Source of the DNA: Staphylococcus shinii
Lineage (GTDB): Bacteria > Bacillota > Bacilli > Staphylococcales > Staphylococcaceae
Direction: 5' to 3'
DNA length: 64,000 bases
Assembly (NCBI RefSeq): GCF_017583065.1
Contig: NZ_JAGEVL010000006.1
Span: 108,057-172,056 of the forward strand
Of this stretch, positions 30,176 through 41,081 are shown piece by piece. The notes beneath the pieces were generated by a model that was not told where the DNA came from, did not search any database, and was given only the letters and a program-made list of their open reading frames with translations. The translations under genes and the position numbers were made by a program. How positions within the stretch are numbered: position 1 is the first letter of the stretch; each line of letters opens with the position of its first letter.

Positions 30176-30255
30176 AGTCAACTTTGTACGGTCTATGTAA
30201 TGCTAAAGGTATAATTAAATAAGAGTGACTATGCGTTAACGTAATTCATTTAATT

Positions 30256-30284
30256 TTGTTAAACTGATTAACAACACTTATAGA
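30256..30284 (+). promoter_or_regulatory. Promoter upstream of infA
   Basis: TTGTTA (30256-30261), 17 bases, TATAGA (30279-30284), in the 172-base gap between adk and infA. It would give independent transcription of infA and the alpha part of the operon. Confidence 0.6.
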
Positions 30285-30347
30285 CTCGTATGGTTAGAGT
30301 TGATTTTTGACGATAACCAACTATTTCAAAAAGGGGGAAGTTAATTA

Positions 30348-30566
30348 ATGGCTAAACAAGATGTAATTGAATTAGAAGGTACTGTATTAGATACTTTACC
30401 AAATGCAATGTTTAAAGTAGAATTAGAAAATGGTCATGAGATTTTAGCTCATGTTAGTGGTAAAATCAGAATGAATTATATTCGCATTCTACCTGGCGAC
30501 AAAGTAACAGTTGAAATGTCTCCGTATGATTTAACGCGCGGAAGAATTACGTATCGTTATAAATAA
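30348..30566 (+). CDS. infA: Translation initiation factor IF-1
   Basis: A 72-residue S1/OB-fold protein ([30 protein letters not shown]) that blocks the A site during initiation and assists IF-2 and IF-3. Strong ribosome site (AAAGGGGG). Own promoter probably in the gap after adk. Confidence 0.98.
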
Positions 30567-30585
30567 TCGTCACTCCATAATATAG

Positions 30586-30711
<126 letters not shown>

Positions 30712-30732
30712 TAAAGAGAGGTGTAATTAATT

Positions 30733-31098
30733 ATGGCACGTATTGCAGGAGTAGATATTCCACGTGAAAAACGTATTGTTATTTCTTTAACTTATGTGTA
30801 TGGTATCGGTACTACTACAGCAAACAAAATTGCTGAAGAAGCTAACGTATCACCTGAAACACGCGTTAAAGATTTAACTGATGATGAATTAGGTCGTATC
30901 CGTGAAGTAGTTGACAACTATAAAGTAGAAGGTGACTTACGTCGTGAGCAAAACTTAAACATTAAACGTTTAATGGAAATCTCATCATACCGTGGTATCC
31001 GTCACCGTCGTGGATTACCAGTTCGCGGACAAAAAACGAAAAACAATGCTCGTACTCGTAAAGGCCCAGTTAAAACTGTAGCTAACAAGAAAAAATAA
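30733..31098 (+). CDS. rpsM: 30S ribosomal protein S13
   Basis: A 121-residue S13 at the top of the 30S head, contacting the 50S subunit and P-site tRNA through its basic C-terminal tail ([15 protein letters not shown]). N-terminus [14 protein letters not shown] is the family pattern. Confidence 0.98.
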   Translation: MARIAGVDIPREKRIVISLTYVYGIGTTTANKIAEEANVSPETRVKDLTDDELGRIREVVDNYKVEGDLRREQNLNIKRLMEISSYRGIRHRRGLPVRGQKTKNNARTRKGPVKTVANKKK

Positions 31099-31121
31099 TA
31101 GGTAAAGGAGGCAAAATTTAA

Positions 31122-31511
31122 ATGGCACGTAAACAAGTATCTCGTAAACGTAGAGTGAAAAAGAATATTGAAAATGGTGTGGCTCACATCCGTTCAACAT
31201 TCAATAATACAATCGTAACTATTACTGATGAATTTGGTAACGCGTTATCATGGTCATCAGCAGGTGCACTAGGCTTTAAAGGATCAAAAAAATCAACTCC
31301 ATTTGCAGCTCAAATGGCTTCTGAAACTGCTTCAAAAACAGCGATGGAACACGGTTTAAAATCTGTTGAAGTTACTGTAAAAGGCCCTGGTCCTGGTCGT
31401 GAATCAGCTATCCGTGCATTACAATCAGCTGGATTAGAAGTAACTGCAATTCGTGACGTTACTCCAGTACCACATAATGGTTGTCGTCCACCAAAACGTC
31501 GTCGCGTATAA
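31122..31511 (+). CDS. rpsK: 30S ribosomal protein S11
   Basis: A 129-residue S11 of the 30S platform near the E-site codon. Conserved [15 protein letters not shown] and C-terminal [16 protein letters not shown] are present. Followed by a 75-base gap before rpoA. Confidence 0.98.
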   Translation: MARKQVSRKRRVKKNIENGVAHIRSTFNNTIVTITDEFGNALSWSSAGALGFKGSKKSTPFAAQMASETASKTAMEHGLKSVEVTVKGPGPGRESAIRALQSAGLEVTAIRDVTPVPHNGCRPPKRRRV

Positions 31512-31586
31512 TTTTATTGTTATTGTCGCAGGTCACTGAGAAATACAGTATATATCAAGTCGACGTAATCAAGGAGGATATTGTAA

Positions 31587-32531
31587 ATGATTGAAATCGA
31601 AAAACCTAGAATTGAAACAATTGAAATTAGTGATGATGCTAAATTCGGTAAGTTCGTTGTTGAACCACTAGAACGTGGCTACGGTACTACACTAGGAAAC
31701 TCCTTACGTCGTATCCTACTATCTTCATTACCAGGTGCAGCCGTTAAGTACATTGAAATCGAAGGCGTGTTACACGAATTTTCAGCAATAGATAATGTGG
31801 TTGAAGATGTTTCTACAATTATTATGAACATCAAAAAACTTGCATTAAAAATCTATTCTGAAGAAGACAAAACTTTAGAAATTGATGTTAAAGATGAAGG
31901 CGATGTAACTGCAAGTGACATTACTCATGATAGTGATGTTGAAATTTTAAATCCTGAGATTAAAATTGCAACAGTCTCAAAAGGTGGACATTTAAAAATC
32001 CGTCTAGTTGCTAATAAGGGTAGAGGTTACGCATTAGCAGAACAAAATAAAACTAGTGATTTACCAATTGGTGTAATTCCAGTGGACTCACTTTATTCAC
32101 CAGTAGAACGTGTTAACTATACTGTAGAAAATACACGTGTGGGTCAAAGCAGTGATTTTGATAAGTTAACTTTGGATGTTTGGACTAATGGTTCAATCAC
32201 ACCACAAGAATCTGTTTCATTAGCTGCAAAAATCCTAACTGAACATCTGAATATCTTCGTTGGATTAACTGATGAAGCGCAAAATGCTGAAATCATGATT
32301 GAAAAAGAAGAAGATCAAAAAGAAAAAGTACTCGAAATGTCTATTGAAGAATTAGACTTATCAGTGCGTTCTTATAACTGTTTAAAACGTGCAGGCATTA
32401 ACTCTGTTCAAGAATTAGCAGATAAATCTGAAGCAGATATGATGAAAGTACGTAATTTAGGTCGTAAATCTTTAGAAGAAGTTAAATACAAACTCGAAGA
32501 TTTAGGTTTAGGTTTAAGAAAAGAAGATTAA
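31587..32531 (+). CDS. rpoA: RNA polymerase alpha subunit
   Basis: A 314-residue alpha subunit with an N-terminal assembly domain ([20 protein letters not shown] near residues 30-49) and a C-terminal domain (about 245-312) that binds UP elements and activators. A charged linker ([15 protein letters not shown]) joins them. Usual Gram-positive length. Linked to rplQ by an 18-base gap. Confidence 0.98.
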   Translation: MIEIEKPRIETIEISDDAKFGKFVVEPLERGYGTTLGNSLRRILLSSLPGAAVKYIEIEGVLHEFSAIDNVVEDVSTIIMNIKKLALKIYSEEDKTLEIDVKDEGDVTASDITHDSDVEILNPEIKIATVSKGGHLKIRLVANKGRGYALAEQNKTSDLPIGVIPVDSLYSPVERVNYTVENTRVGQSSDFDKLTLDVWTNGSITPQESVSLAAKILTEHLNIFVGLTDEAQNAEIMIEKEEDQKEKVLEMSIEELDLSVRSYNCLKRAGINSVQELADKSEADMMKVRNLGRKSLEEVKYKLEDLGLGLRKED

Positions 32532-32549
32532 TATAAAGGAGGTTAACTC

Positions 32550-32918
32550 ATGGGTTACAGAAAATTAGGTCGTACTTCTGATCAACGTAAAGCGATGTTA
32601 CGCGATTTAGCTACTTCACTTATCGTTAGCGAACGCATTGAAACTACAGAAGCACGTGCAAAAGAATTACGTAGTGTGGTTGAAAAATTAATCACTTTAG
32701 GTAAAAAAGGAGATTTAGCTTCTCGTCGTCAAGCGGCTAAAACTTTACGCAATGTTGAAATCTTAAATGATGATGAATCAACACAAACTGCATTACAAAA
32801 ATTATTTGGTGAAGTTGCTGAACGTTATACAGAACGTCAAGGCGGTTACACTCGTATTCTTAAAGCAGGTCCTCGTCGCGGCGATGGCGCTGAATCAGTA
32901 ATTATTGAATTAGTTTAA
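32550..32918 (+). CDS. rplQ: 50S ribosomal protein L17
   Basis: A 122-residue L17 near the tunnel exit. N-terminal [20 protein letters not shown] and C-terminal [20 protein letters not shown] are diagnostic. Last gene of the superoperon; a terminator follows about 85 bases later. Confidence 0.98.
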   Translation: MGYRKLGRTSDQRKAMLRDLATSLIVSERIETTEARAKELRSVVEKLITLGKKGDLASRRQAAKTLRNVEILNDDESTQTALQKLFGEVAERYTERQGGYTRILKAGPRRGDGAESVIIELV

Positions 32919-33002
32919 TTTAAATATACGTAACTACTATGTATAAAGCAAATGAGTGCAACGATAATGTTTGCCACATACAAATATTGTCTAGCTCAGA
33001 GT

Positions 33003-33068
33003 ACCCCATCAAAACTTAATAAAATTTAAAGCGTGAACTCAAAATATGATGGGGTGCGCGCTTTTTTA
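33003..33068 (+). terminator. Terminator of the S10-spc-alpha superoperon
   Basis: ACCCCATCA (33003-33011) pairs with TGATGGGGT (33047-33055), followed by GCGCGC and a run of six T. Confidence 0.7.
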
Positions 33069-33072
33069 TTTA

Positions 33073-33104
33073 GTCCCCCTTAATTCTTCAGAATTTAGGG
33101 GGAC
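33073..33104. repeat. Strong hairpin and repeated 17-mer
   Basis: GTCCCCC and GGGGGAC enclose a second stem, AATTCT-TC-AGAATT. The 17 bases CCTTAATTCTTCAGAAT that form part of this hairpin recur at 33139-33155, there followed by an A-run. Possibly a dispersed repeat fragment or an extra terminator. Confidence 0.6.
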
Positions 33105-33354
33105 TTATGCAATTGCGAAGCAATAGCGAACTGCAGAACCTTAATTCTTCAGAATAAAAAAAGAATACATTCGATAAGCGAATGCATAAGCAGTGCTAGC
33201 TAAACAAAGTCTTAGAGTGTTGCTTATACTTATATATAGATACTGTTAAAATCAATATTGAGACCTTCTTTAATGGTAGTATATATTTAAATTTTCATGT
33301 AAAATAGATAAGGTATATAAAAAATAGACTTACTAGTTATTGGAGGCAATAGAT

Positions 33355-34164
33355 ATGGAGACGCAAGAGCATATTATTAAATTTAAGAATGTTTCATTTA
33401 AATATAATAGTGATGAACCACTTGCGTTGAAAGATGTATCTTTTAGTATTCCAAAAGGGAAATGGACTTCCATAGTTGGACACAATGGTTCGGGCAAATC
33501 GACGATTGCTAAATTAATGGTAGGCATTGAAAAGCCGTTTGAAGGTAATATTTATTTTCAAAATGAAGCTGTTAGCCAGCAGAATTTGGATTATTTAAGG
33601 CAGCATATTGGTATTGTATTTCAAAATCCAGAGAATCAATTTGTAGGATCGACTGTTGAATTTGATGTGGCATTTGGTCTAGAAAATCACAGTATCTCAT
33701 ATGATGATATGAGAGCGATAGTGCCTAAAGCTTTAGATGATGTAGATATGTTAGATAGAGCAAATTATGAACCACAATCGCTTTCTGGTGGCCAAAAGCA
33801 GCGTGTCGCAATTGCAGGCGTACTTGCATTAGATACCGATATTATTATTTTGGACGAAGCGACATCTATGTTAGACCCTGCTGGTAGAAAAGACTTAATT
33901 GATTTAATTCACCGTATAAAAGAAGAAAAAGACGTAACGATTATTTCTATTACACATGATTTATCAGAAGCTGCAGAAGCTGATTACCTCGTTGTATTAA
34001 ATGAAGGAGAGGTATATCAAACGGGACTACCAAACGATATTTTCAGTGATGGTGATAAACTCACTCAAATTGGTTTAGACTTACCATTCTCTATACGAAT
34101 GCATAATCAATTACTAGGTAGTGTTGATTTCATAACATATGAAGGGTTGGTAAAAAAATTATGA
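33355..34164 (+). CDS. ecfA1: ECF transporter ATPase A1
   Basis: A 269-residue ABC ATPase of the energy-coupling-factor module. Walker [10 protein letters not shown] (residues 42-50), signature LSGGQ (143-147), Walker B IIILDE (163-168). With EcfA2 and EcfT it powers interchangeable substrate-binding S components for vitamins and metals encoded elsewhere. Start ATG 33355 behind TGGAGG; in-frame upstream codons precede that site. Its stop overlaps the ecfA2 start by four bases. Confidence 0.93.
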   Translation: METQEHIIKFKNVSFKYNSDEPLALKDVSFSIPKGKWTSIVGHNGSGKSTIAKLMVGIEKPFEGNIYFQNEAVSQQNLDYLRQHIGIVFQNPENQFVGSTVEFDVAFGLENHSISYDDMRAIVPKALDDVDMLDRANYEPQSLSGGQKQRVAIAGVLALDTDIIILDEATSMLDPAGRKDLIDLIHRIKEEKDVTIISITHDLSEAAEADYLVVLNEGEVYQTGLPNDIFSDGDKLTQIGLDLPFSIRMHNQLLGSVDFITYEGLVKKL

Positions 34165-35024
34165 CTGTTAATTTCAACCGAGTAAGTTATGTTTATCAAA
34201 AAGGAACACCATTTGAGCATCAAGCATTAAGTGAAATTGTAACGACTTTTGAACAAGGAAAGTATTATGCAATTATTGGTCAAACAGGTTCCGGAAAATC
34301 TACACTAATTCAGCATTTTAATGGACTACTTAAACCAACAGAAGGTTTGCTTCAAATTAATGATGTGGAAATTAGTCATAAGACGAAAGATAAGTATTTG
34401 AAGGATGTTCGTAAGCGAGTGGGTGTTGTATTTCAATTTCCAGAGTCACAGTTGTTCGAAGATTCAGTAGAACGCGAGATATTATTTGGTCCAAAAAACT
34501 TTAATATGCCATTAGATGAAGTGAAGGAAAGAGCATTTCGTTTGCTCATAGAATTTGGATTTAATAGAGATATATTACAACAGTCACCATTTCAAATGTC
34601 TGGTGGGCAAATGAGAAAGATAGCTCTTACATCAATATTAGCAATGGATCCTGACATTGTTATACTTGATGAACCTACAGCGGGTCTTGATCCTAAAAGT
34701 AGAAAACAGATAATGAAAATGATAAAGAAACTTCAAGTTGAACAGCAAAAGACAATTATCCTTGTGACGCATGAAATGAATGATGTGTCGAAGTACGTGG
34801 ATGAAATAAAAATTATGCAACACGGTCAACTGATAGAATCCTGTCCACCTCGCAAACTATTTAGTGATACGAATTATGTGAATCAAATGCATCTTGATGT
34901 ACCAGATGTTGTAAAATTGCAACGTGATTTAGAAGACAAGCATCAATATTATTTCAATAAAATTGCTTTGACTGAAGAAGAGTTTATTGAAATGTATAAG
35001 GGGTGGCGACAAGATGAAAGATAA
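34161..35024 (+). CDS. ecfA2: ECF transporter ATPase A2
   Basis: A 287-residue partner of EcfA1. Walker [10 protein letters not shown] (residues 40-48), signature in the variant MSGGQ form, Walker B IVILDEPT. The C-terminal extension of about 70 residues is typical of EcfA proteins. Start and stop overlaps on both sides (four bases with ecfA1, 11 bases with ecfT) show tight translational coupling. Confidence 0.93.
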   Translation: MTVNFNRVSYVYQKGTPFEHQALSEIVTTFEQGKYYAIIGQTGSGKSTLIQHFNGLLKPTEGLLQINDVEISHKTKDKYLKDVRKRVGVVFQFPESQLFEDSVEREILFGPKNFNMPLDEVKERAFRLLIEFGFNRDILQQSPFQMSGGQMRKIALTSILAMDPDIVILDEPTAGLDPKSRKQIMKMIKKLQVEQQKTIILVTHEMNDVSKYVDEIKIMQHGQLIESCPPRKLFSDTNYVNQMHLDVPDVVKLQRDLEDKHQYYFNKIALTEEEFIEMYKGWRQDER

Positions 35025-35820
35025 GTTTATTATAGGACGTTACCTTCCACTAGATACGATTATACATCGTTTAGATCCACGTGCGAAATTGATTTTTGTC
35101 TTTATATTTATTATCTTAATCTTTTTTGCGCATTCTTTTACAACGTATTTATGGTTATTTATTTCAATTATTATATTTATGAAACTAGCACAAATTAAAT
35201 TTTGGTTTTTAGCTAAAGGTTTAACACCCATTTGGATTTTTCTAATATTTACGTTTTTAATGCATTTGTTCTTAACCAAAGGTGGTACAAGGTTATTTGA
35301 ATTAGGATTTGTCTCAATTGATACAGATGGTATTTTAGAAGGTATTTATATAGTTTTGCGACTTATGTTTATTATTATGATTTCAACCATTATGACGTTA
35401 AGTACAAGTCCAATTGATTTAACGGATGCTTTTGAAAAACTACTATCACCACTGAAATTAGTGAAAATACCTGTACATCAATTAAGTATGATGATGTCTA
35501 TTGCGTTAAGGTTTATCCCTACGTTGATGAATGAATTAGATAAAATTATATTGGCTCAAAAATCCAGAGGTTCTGAAATTAGTTCGGGTAGTATAATTAA
35601 TAGAGTGAAAGCATTTGTACCTTTGTTGATTCCTTTATTTATTTCTGCGTTCCAACGCGCTGAAGATTTGGCGATTGCGATGGAAGTGAGAGGTTATGAT
35701 ACGAAAAAGCAAAGGACAAATTATCGTAAGCTACAGTGGCAAGTGAAAGACAGTTTAACGCTGTTACTATTATTGCCAATATCAGTAGTATTATTTGTGT
35801 TAAAATTCATGGGAGTGTAG
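35014..35820 (+). CDS. ecfT: ECF transporter transmembrane subunit T
   Basis: A 268-residue CbiQ-type membrane protein that couples the two ATPases to the S component. It has about five membrane segments and the paired coupling-helix motifs with Ala-Arg-Gly pattern (AQKSRGSEI, and AMEVRGYD near the C-terminus). Start at ATG 35014 inside ecfA2, with GGGG upstream. No S component is nearby, as expected for a group II, shared module. Confidence 0.92.
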   Translation: MKDKFIIGRYLPLDTIIHRLDPRAKLIFVFIFIILIFFAHSFTTYLWLFISIIIFMKLAQIKFWFLAKGLTPIWIFLIFTFLMHLFLTKGGTRLFELGFVSIDTDGILEGIYIVLRLMFIIMISTIMTLSTSPIDLTDAFEKLLSPLKLVKIPVHQLSMMMSIALRFIPTLMNELDKIILAQKSRGSEISSGSIINRVKAFVPLLIPLFISAFQRAEDLAIAMEVRGYDTKKQRTNYRKLQWQVKDSLTLLLLLPISVVLFVLKFMGV

Positions 35821-35826
35821 TAAATC

Positions 35827-36621
35827 ATGCGTGTTTTAGTAAATATTTCTTATCAAGGAAGCCAATTCCTAGGTTTTCAAATACAACAAAATGGAAGAAC
35901 GGTACAACAACAATTCGAAAAGATATTAAAGCGTATGCATAAGCATGATGTGAGAATTCACCCAAGCAGTAGAACAGATAGAGGTGTACATGCAATTGAG
36001 CAATATTTTCATTTTGACACAGAGTTGGACATCCCTGAACAACAATGGCAATATGCGATGAATCGAGCATTACCGGGTGATATATATGTCAATCATGTCA
36101 GTTTTGTTAGTGATGATTTTCATTGTAGATATGATTGTGTAGGTAAATCTTACCGATATAAAATTTATCAATCTAAACACAAAGATCCGTTTCTTAATGG
36201 CTTAAAAACACATATCGCTGAAACGTTAGATATAGATAAAATGAATACAGCTGCACGATACTTTATAGGTACTCATGATTTTACAGGGTTCTGTTCGCAA
36301 AAAACAGAAGTTGTTAGCAAAGTGAGAACGCTATACGAAAGTCGTATAGAAAAAACAGAAAATGGCTTTGACTATATTGTCACCGGCTCAGGTTTCCTAT
36401 ATAATATGGTGCGTGTGTTAATAGCCTTTTTAATTGAAGTAGGCAAAGGAAAACGACAACCAGAAGAAATACCTAAATTATTAGAGGATAAAGATCGTAA
36501 TAAAGTACCGTTTACTGCACCGGCAGAAGGGTTATATTTAGAGAAGATTTATCTAACGCCAAGTGAATTAACCACTGATTTTGGTAATGATATAAAATTA
36601 CATCGAAAAAAATCTATATGA
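35827..36621 (+). CDS. truA: tRNA pseudouridine synthase A
   Basis: A 264-residue enzyme that makes pseudouridine at positions 38-40 of the tRNA anticodon arm. The catalytic aspartate is Asp51 in [10 protein letters not shown]. Other family stretches are [16 protein letters not shown] and [10 protein letters not shown]. It begins seven bases after ecfT and is probably in the same transcript. Confidence 0.96.
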   Translation: MRVLVNISYQGSQFLGFQIQQNGRTVQQQFEKILKRMHKHDVRIHPSSRTDRGVHAIEQYFHFDTELDIPEQQWQYAMNRALPGDIYVNHVSFVSDDFHCRYDCVGKSYRYKIYQSKHKDPFLNGLKTHIAETLDIDKMNTAARYFIGTHDFTGFCSQKTEVVSKVRTLYESRIEKTENGFDYIVTGSGFLYNMVRVLIAFLIEVGKGKRQPEEIPKLLEDKDRNKVPFTAPAEGLYLEKIYLTPSELTTDFGNDIKLHRKKSI

Positions 36622-36636
36622 AATTACTAAATGTCG

Positions 36637-36665
36637 TTGACAAAATGACAAAAAAATTATACGAT
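36637..36665 (+). promoter_or_regulatory. Promoter of rplM-rpsI
   Basis: TTGACA (36637-36642), 17 bases, TACGAT (36660-36665), in the 214-base gap after truA. Confidence 0.6.
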
Positions 36666-36669
36666 TACT

Positions 36670-36830
36670 AACGGTATTGTTTTATATCACCCACGATAAG
36701 CCCCGGAATCTTATTGTGTTACAAGATATAGAAGCACGTAGAAACAAACTATTAAAAAAATAGATGAAATTTAAGATTTAGCAAGTATAAACTATTAAAT
36801 TAAGAAACATTTATTTATTCTAGGAGGACA
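36670..36830 (+). promoter_or_regulatory. Candidate L13 leader RNA
   Basis: About 160 bases of leader before rplM contain a locally GC-rich segment (CCCACGATAAGCCCCGG, about 36689-36705) and complementary patches (GATAAG with CTTAT). Firmicutes rplM genes often have an L13 leader for autogenous control; I cannot verify its consensus by eye. Confidence 0.4.
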
Positions 36831-36835
36831 ATTAT

Positions 36836-37273
36836 ATGCGTCAAACATTTATGGCTAATGAATCAAACATTGAGCGCAAATGGTATGTTATTGATGCTGA
36901 AGGTAAAACACTTGGTCGTTTATCATCAGAAGTAGCAGCTATTTTACGCGGTAAAAATAAAGTAACTTATACACCACACGTTGATACAGGTGATTATGTA
37001 ATCGTCGTTAACGCTTCAAAAATCCACTTCACTGGTAATAAAGAGCGCGATAAAATGTACTATCGTCACTCAAATCACCCAGGTGGCATCAAATCAGTTT
37101 CAGCTGGCGAGTTAAAAGCTAACAACCCAGAACGTTTACTTGAAAATTCAATTAAAGGTATGCTTCCAAGCACACGTTTAGGTGAAAAACAAGGTAAAAA
37201 ATTATTTGTATATGGTGGCGCTGAACATCCACACGCTGCACAACAACCAGAAAACTACGAGTTACGTGGTTAA
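36836..37273 (+). CDS. rplM: 50S ribosomal protein L13
   Basis: A 145-residue L13, an early 50S assembly protein. The [23 protein letters not shown] start and conserved [12 protein letters not shown] and [11 protein letters not shown] are present. Ribosome site AGGAGG. First gene of the rplM-rpsI operon. Confidence 0.97.
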   Translation: MRQTFMANESNIERKWYVIDAEGKTLGRLSSEVAAILRGKNKVTYTPHVDTGDYVIVVNASKIHFTGNKERDKMYYRHSNHPGGIKSVSAGELKANNPERLLENSIKGMLPSTRLGEKQGKKLFVYGGAEHPHAAQQPENYELRG

Positions 37274-37292
37274 TTAAAAGGAGGAAATTACA

Positions 37293-37685
37293 TTGGCACA
37301 AGTTGAATATAAAGGCACAGGCCGTCGTAAAAACTCAGTAGCACGTGTACGTTTAGTACCAGGTGAAGGTAACATTACTGTTAACGGCCGTGATGTACGT
37401 AGTTATTTACCATTCGAATCATTAATTTTAGACATTAACCAAGCATTTGATGTAACAGAAACTAAAGGTAACTATGATGTATTAGTTAACGTTCACGGTG
37501 GAGGATTTACTGGACAAGCTCAAGCAATCCGTCACGGAATTTCACGTGCATTATTAGAAGCTGATCCTGAATACAGAGGTTCTTTAAAACGCGCTGGATT
37601 ACTTACTCGTGATCCTCGTATGAAAGAACGTAAAAAACCAGGTCTTAAAAAAGCTCGTCGTTCACCACAATTCTCAAAACGTTAA
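37293..37685 (+). CDS. rpsI: 30S ribosomal protein S9
   Basis: A 130-residue S9 whose C-terminal tail (RRSPQFSKR) reaches the P-site tRNA. TTG start behind AAAGGAGG. Ends the two-gene operon with rplM; a perfect terminator follows. Confidence 0.97.
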   Translation: MAQVEYKGTGRRKNSVARVRLVPGEGNITVNGRDVRSYLPFESLILDINQAFDVTETKGNYDVLVNVHGGGFTGQAQAIRHGISRALLEADPEYRGSLKRAGLLTRDPRMKERKKPGLKKARRSPQFSKR

Positions 37686-37772
37686 TATTGCCGAAGCTAT
37701 TGCAAATTCAATTTGCATACAGGTTTGCTACACAAGTTGCTTAGTAATTTGTGTTCAATTAAACAAACGTTT

Positions 37773-37806
37773 AAAACTTCCCAATTTCTTGGGAAGTTTT
37801 TTTGTT
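37773..37806 (+). terminator. Terminator of rplM-rpsI
   Basis: AAAACTTCCCAA and TTGGGAAGTTTT form a perfect 12-pair stem around a four-base loop, followed by further T. Confidence 0.9.
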
Positions 37807-37908
37807 TTACTTTAATAATATTTATTTGTATCAAAATGAATGACTAATCTTGTAAAGTGTCATAGTATAATTAATAATAGAAGACAATTTTAAATTTGAG
37901 GTATTTAT

Positions 37909-38775
37909 ATGAAAAATAGTAAACATAAATCTAATATATATCTGACTATAGTATTGATTGCATTCATTTTATTTGTCATCGTTATGATTGCAGCTTTTAA
38001 AACATATAGTCAACATAAAGAAAATAATTATAAGTATACTAATACACCTACATTTTATTTACATGGTTATGGTGGGACAGAGAATTCCATAAAGTTCCTA
38101 ATTGACTCGGCGATAGAAGAAGATATTACTCAAGAAGTAGTTAAAGCAAAAGTTTCTGAAAAGGGAATGGTGACATTTGAGGGGGAATTGTCACCTGAAG
38201 CGAAAAATCCAGTTATTGAAATTATATTAGAAGATAATACAAATAAAGATTTAAATAAAAATGCGCAATGGATTCAACAAGTTATTATTGCTATGATGAG
38301 CCAATATCACTTTGACCAGTTTAATTTTGTCGCACATTCTATGGGTAATCAATCTTTCAGTTATTACATGTTGAATTATGGAGGTAATCAAAACTTACCA
38401 AAACTAAATAAACAAGTGAGTTTAGCGGGTAATTTTAATGGCGAAGTTGATATAAATGGTCTTGATTTAGATATTAAATTAGATGAAAATGGGAAACCAA
38501 ATAAAATGCTAAAAGCATATAAAGATTTGTTACCTATGAAAACATCATACCCAGAAACAGCAAAAGTGCTAAATATTTATGGTGATATAAAAGATGGCAC
38601 ACATTCTGATAATCGAGTTACAAATGTTTCATCTAAATCATTAAGGTACTTAGTTGATGATAAAGTAAGTAGTTATGAAGAATTTAAAGTGATTGGACAA
38701 AAAGCTGATCATAGTGAACTTCATGATAATACTTATGTCACCGATAAAATAAATCAATTTTTATGGGGCAAATAA
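37909..38775 (+). CDS. Membrane-anchored alpha/beta hydrolase (DUF915 type)
   Basis: A 288-residue protein with an N-terminal membrane anchor (about residues 11-30) and an outside alpha/beta-hydrolase domain. The oxyanion motif HGYGG is at 52-56, the nucleophile is Ser144 in AHSMGN, and His268 with Asp234 could complete the triad. This matches the staphylococcal and lactobacillal cell-surface hydrolase family of unknown substrate. No cleavable signal is clear. It is monocistronic, with a bidirectional terminator downstream. Confidence 0.8.
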   Translation: MKNSKHKSNIYLTIVLIAFILFVIVMIAAFKTYSQHKENNYKYTNTPTFYLHGYGGTENSIKFLIDSAIEEDITQEVVKAKVSEKGMVTFEGELSPEAKNPVIEIILEDNTNKDLNKNAQWIQQVIIAMMSQYHFDQFNFVAHSMGNQSFSYYMLNYGGNQNLPKLNKQVSLAGNFNGEVDINGLDLDIKLDENGKPNKMLKAYKDLLPMKTSYPETAKVLNIYGDIKDGTHSDNRVTNVSSKSLRYLVDDKVSSYEEFKVIGQKADHSELHDNTYVTDKINQFLWGK

Positions 38776-38851
38776 ATTTAAAATATCACTTAATTTATTG
38801 AGTTAATTGTGCTTATACAATAAGAGAGCTCTTGTTTTCTACAATTTGATA

Positions 38852-38898
38852 AATGGCACTTACGCATCAAATATAGTACATGTGTAAGTGCTATTTTA
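38852..38898. terminator. Bidirectional terminator between convergent genes
   Basis: GGCACTTACGCAT and ATGTGTAAGTGCT pair with one G-T and end in TATTTTATTT on the plus strand; the minus strand also has a T-rich exit. Confidence 0.75.
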
Positions 38899-39903
38899 TT
38901 TATATTCAAAGTTCTCTGTTGCGAGTAATTGAATTAATTGTTTTCTGTTACCTTCTCCATAAACATGTGGTTGAATCATAATTTCGTCAGCATCAAAGTC
39001 AGTCATCATTACTTTTAATTTGGAGATGACTTCTTTAGGTGAACCTACTATAACTCGATTATTCTGTTGACTCATTTTTTCAACTTCTCTCGAAGAAAAT
39101 GATTTGTGTTTCACGTAGTTCACAGAGGGATAGAATTTTGGTTGGTCTAAATAACCAATACGCAATAACCACAAATGGAACGCATAAGATAAATCTTGAC
39201 GTTGATGTTTATTATTTGCCGTAATTACAAAAGAAGTCATGATGACATAAGGATGATTTGTAGGATACTGTGCTTTGAATGAAGAACGATAATGAGTTAT
39301 TACAGATTTAATTTGATCCTTATCTTGCCCCATATTGGCAATAACAAAAGGTAAGCCTCTATTAGCAGCGAGAGTTGCACTTTTTTTACTTGTACCCAAA
39401 ACAAACATTTTTGGCTTAGTGTCGATAAGTGGCATCACATATAAATCTGTATAGCGATGATTTATATTGTTCTCACTGTCACTATTAAAATAAGTTATCA
39501 GATCATCAATTTGATTCTCATAATCAACAGGTATTGTTTTGTGCTCATTCAAAGCTTTATTTACATTCTTATAACTCTTAGAATGACCAGTACCTAAGTT
39601 CACTCTACCAGGGTGTCTAGCTTCCATAGTTTTAAATACTTCAGCCACTTTATAAGCACTATAATGTGGTAACATAACACCCCCGCTTCCAATTTGAATT
39701 GAACTAGTATTTTCTAACAATGACATCATAATCATTTCGGGGGCACTAGATGCTACTGAAAAGACTTGATGATGTTCAGCAACCCAATAACGTGTGTAAT
39801 TTAGCTTTTCAGCTAATTGGGCTAATTCAACAGCATGATTTAATGCTTGAGTAGCGGTACTTCCTTCAAATATTGGTACATAATCTAAAATACTAAGTTT
39901 CAA
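38896..39903 (-). CDS. LLM-class flavin-dependent oxidoreductase
   Basis: A 335-residue luciferase-like monooxygenase of the MsnO8-type group. The N-terminus LDYVPIFEGSTATQALNHAVELAQ and the conserved RYWVAEHHQV, GSGGVMLPHYSAYKVAE and ARHPGRVNLGTG are typical of this branch, which uses reduced flavin. Substrate unknown. It starts at TTG 39903, with AGGAG eight to nine bases upstream. It is divergent from a medium-chain reductase, sharing a 150-base promoter region. Confidence 0.85.
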   Translation of the reverse strand: MKLSILDYVPIFEGSTATQALNHAVELAQLAEKLNYTRYWVAEHHQVFSVASSAPEMIMMSLLENTSSIQIGSGGVMLPHYSAYKVAEVFKTMEARHPGRVNLGTGHSKSYKNVNKALNEHKTIPVDYENQIDDLITYFNSDSENNINHRYTDLYVMPLIDTKPKMFVLGTSKKSATLAANRGLPFVIANMGQDKDQIKSVITHYRSSFKAQYPTNHPYVIMTSFVITANNKHQRQDLSYAFHLWLLRIGYLDQPKFYPSVNYVKHKSFSSREVEKMSQQNNRVIVGSPKEVISKLKVMMTDFDADEIMIQPHVYGEGNRKQLIQLLATENFEYK

Positions 39904-40053
39904 TATACAATCTCCTAACGTGATAAAACGAATGATATGTTTTATAAATTAGCAATAGCATAACACGTAATTGAAATAATGAATAAGCGATTTGATTGAT
40001 TGATGAAAAGTATGCCTTTAGAATAAAGTCAAACAATGAATGGAGGTAATATA

Positions 40054-41061
40054 ATGAACACAGAAAGAATTGTATTAGCAAAAAGACCTGAAGGCATTCC
40101 ATCCGATGATGTATTTAGATATGAAACTGTGGAAGTAGAAGAACCGAAGCAAGATGAAATTCAAATAGAATCGTTATATATATCAGTAGATCCTTACATG
40201 CGTGGTCGTATGGATGATAGTGAATCATATGTAGCCCCATTCCAATTAGACGAACCAATGAATGGTCATGTAGTAGGAAGAGTTACTGTATCAAATGTAG
40301 ATGGATTTACAAAAGATGACATTGTTACCGGCACGTTTCCTTGGCAAAAAATAGTTAATATTAAAGCCAAACATGCTATTAAAGTGAGCCAAACTGATAT
40401 TCCTTTATATTTATATCTTAGTGTTTTAGGTATGACTGGGCAGACTGCTTATCATGGTTTACTAAAAATCGGCCAACCTCAAGAAGGTGAAACAGTTGTA
40501 GTATCAGCTGCATCTGGTGCAGTTGGTTCAGTTGTAGGTCAAATTGCAAAGTTAAAAGGCGCACATGTAGTTGGTATTGCAGGCGGTAGTGAAAAAACTA
40601 ATTATTTAACCGAAGAACTAGGTTTTGATGCAGGGGTAGATTATCAAGCGAATGATTTTGCTGAACAATTGGCAAAAGCAGTACCGAACGGCGTAGATGT
40701 CTATTTTGAAAATGTAGGCGGTACAATCGCAGATGAAGTTATGAAACATCTTAATCAGTTTGCTAGAATCCCAGTTTGTGGTGCAATTTCTGGTTATAAT
40801 AATACAGAAATTGAATATGGCCCTCGAATCCAGCCAATCATTATTAAATCACAAGCATTAATGCAAGGATTTATTGTTGCTAATTATGCAGATGATTTCC
40901 CAAATGCTAGTAAAGAACTTGCACAGTGGGTTCAAGAAGATAAAATTAAGACTAAGACATCTGTTAAAAAAGGTTTTGACAGCTTACCAAATGCCTTTAG
41001 AAACTTATTTACAGGCGATAATTTCGGAAAACAAGTTGTTCAAGTTTCAGATAATGTATAA
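40054..41061 (+). CDS. NADP-dependent oxidoreductase, MDR family (CurA/YncB-like)
   Basis: A zinc-free medium-chain reductase of 335 residues similar to leukotriene B4 12-hydroxydehydrogenase and curcumin reductase enzymes, which reduce alpha,beta-unsaturated carbonyls with NADPH. The signature [10 protein letters not shown] is near residue 45 and the nucleotide-binding [17 protein letters not shown] is near 150. Start ATG 40054 behind TGGAGG. Followed after 20 bases by a second MDR gene, probably the same operon; role in detoxifying reactive carbonyls is inferred. Confidence 0.85.
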   Translation: MNTERIVLAKRPEGIPSDDVFRYETVEVEEPKQDEIQIESLYISVDPYMRGRMDDSESYVAPFQLDEPMNGHVVGRVTVSNVDGFTKDDIVTGTFPWQKIVNIKAKHAIKVSQTDIPLYLYLSVLGMTGQTAYHGLLKIGQPQEGETVVVSAASGAVGSVVGQIAKLKGAHVVGIAGGSEKTNYLTEELGFDAGVDYQANDFAEQLAKAVPNGVDVYFENVGGTIADEVMKHLNQFARIPVCGAISGYNNTEIEYGPRIQPIIIKSQALMQGFIVANYADDFPNASKELAQWVQEDKIKTKTSVKKGFDSLPNAFRNLFTGDNFGKQVVQVSDNV

Positions 41062-41081
41062 TCAAGAAAGGAGTGCATACG

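Larger units (their letters stand above)
32919..33354. other. 436-base gap after the ribosomal superoperon
   Basis: Holds the operon terminator (33003-33068), a strong hairpin (33073-33104) and a 17-base direct repeat (33078-33094 and 33139-33155). The rest shows short repeated words (GCGAAGC, GCGAATGC) but no gene. Confidence 0.6.
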
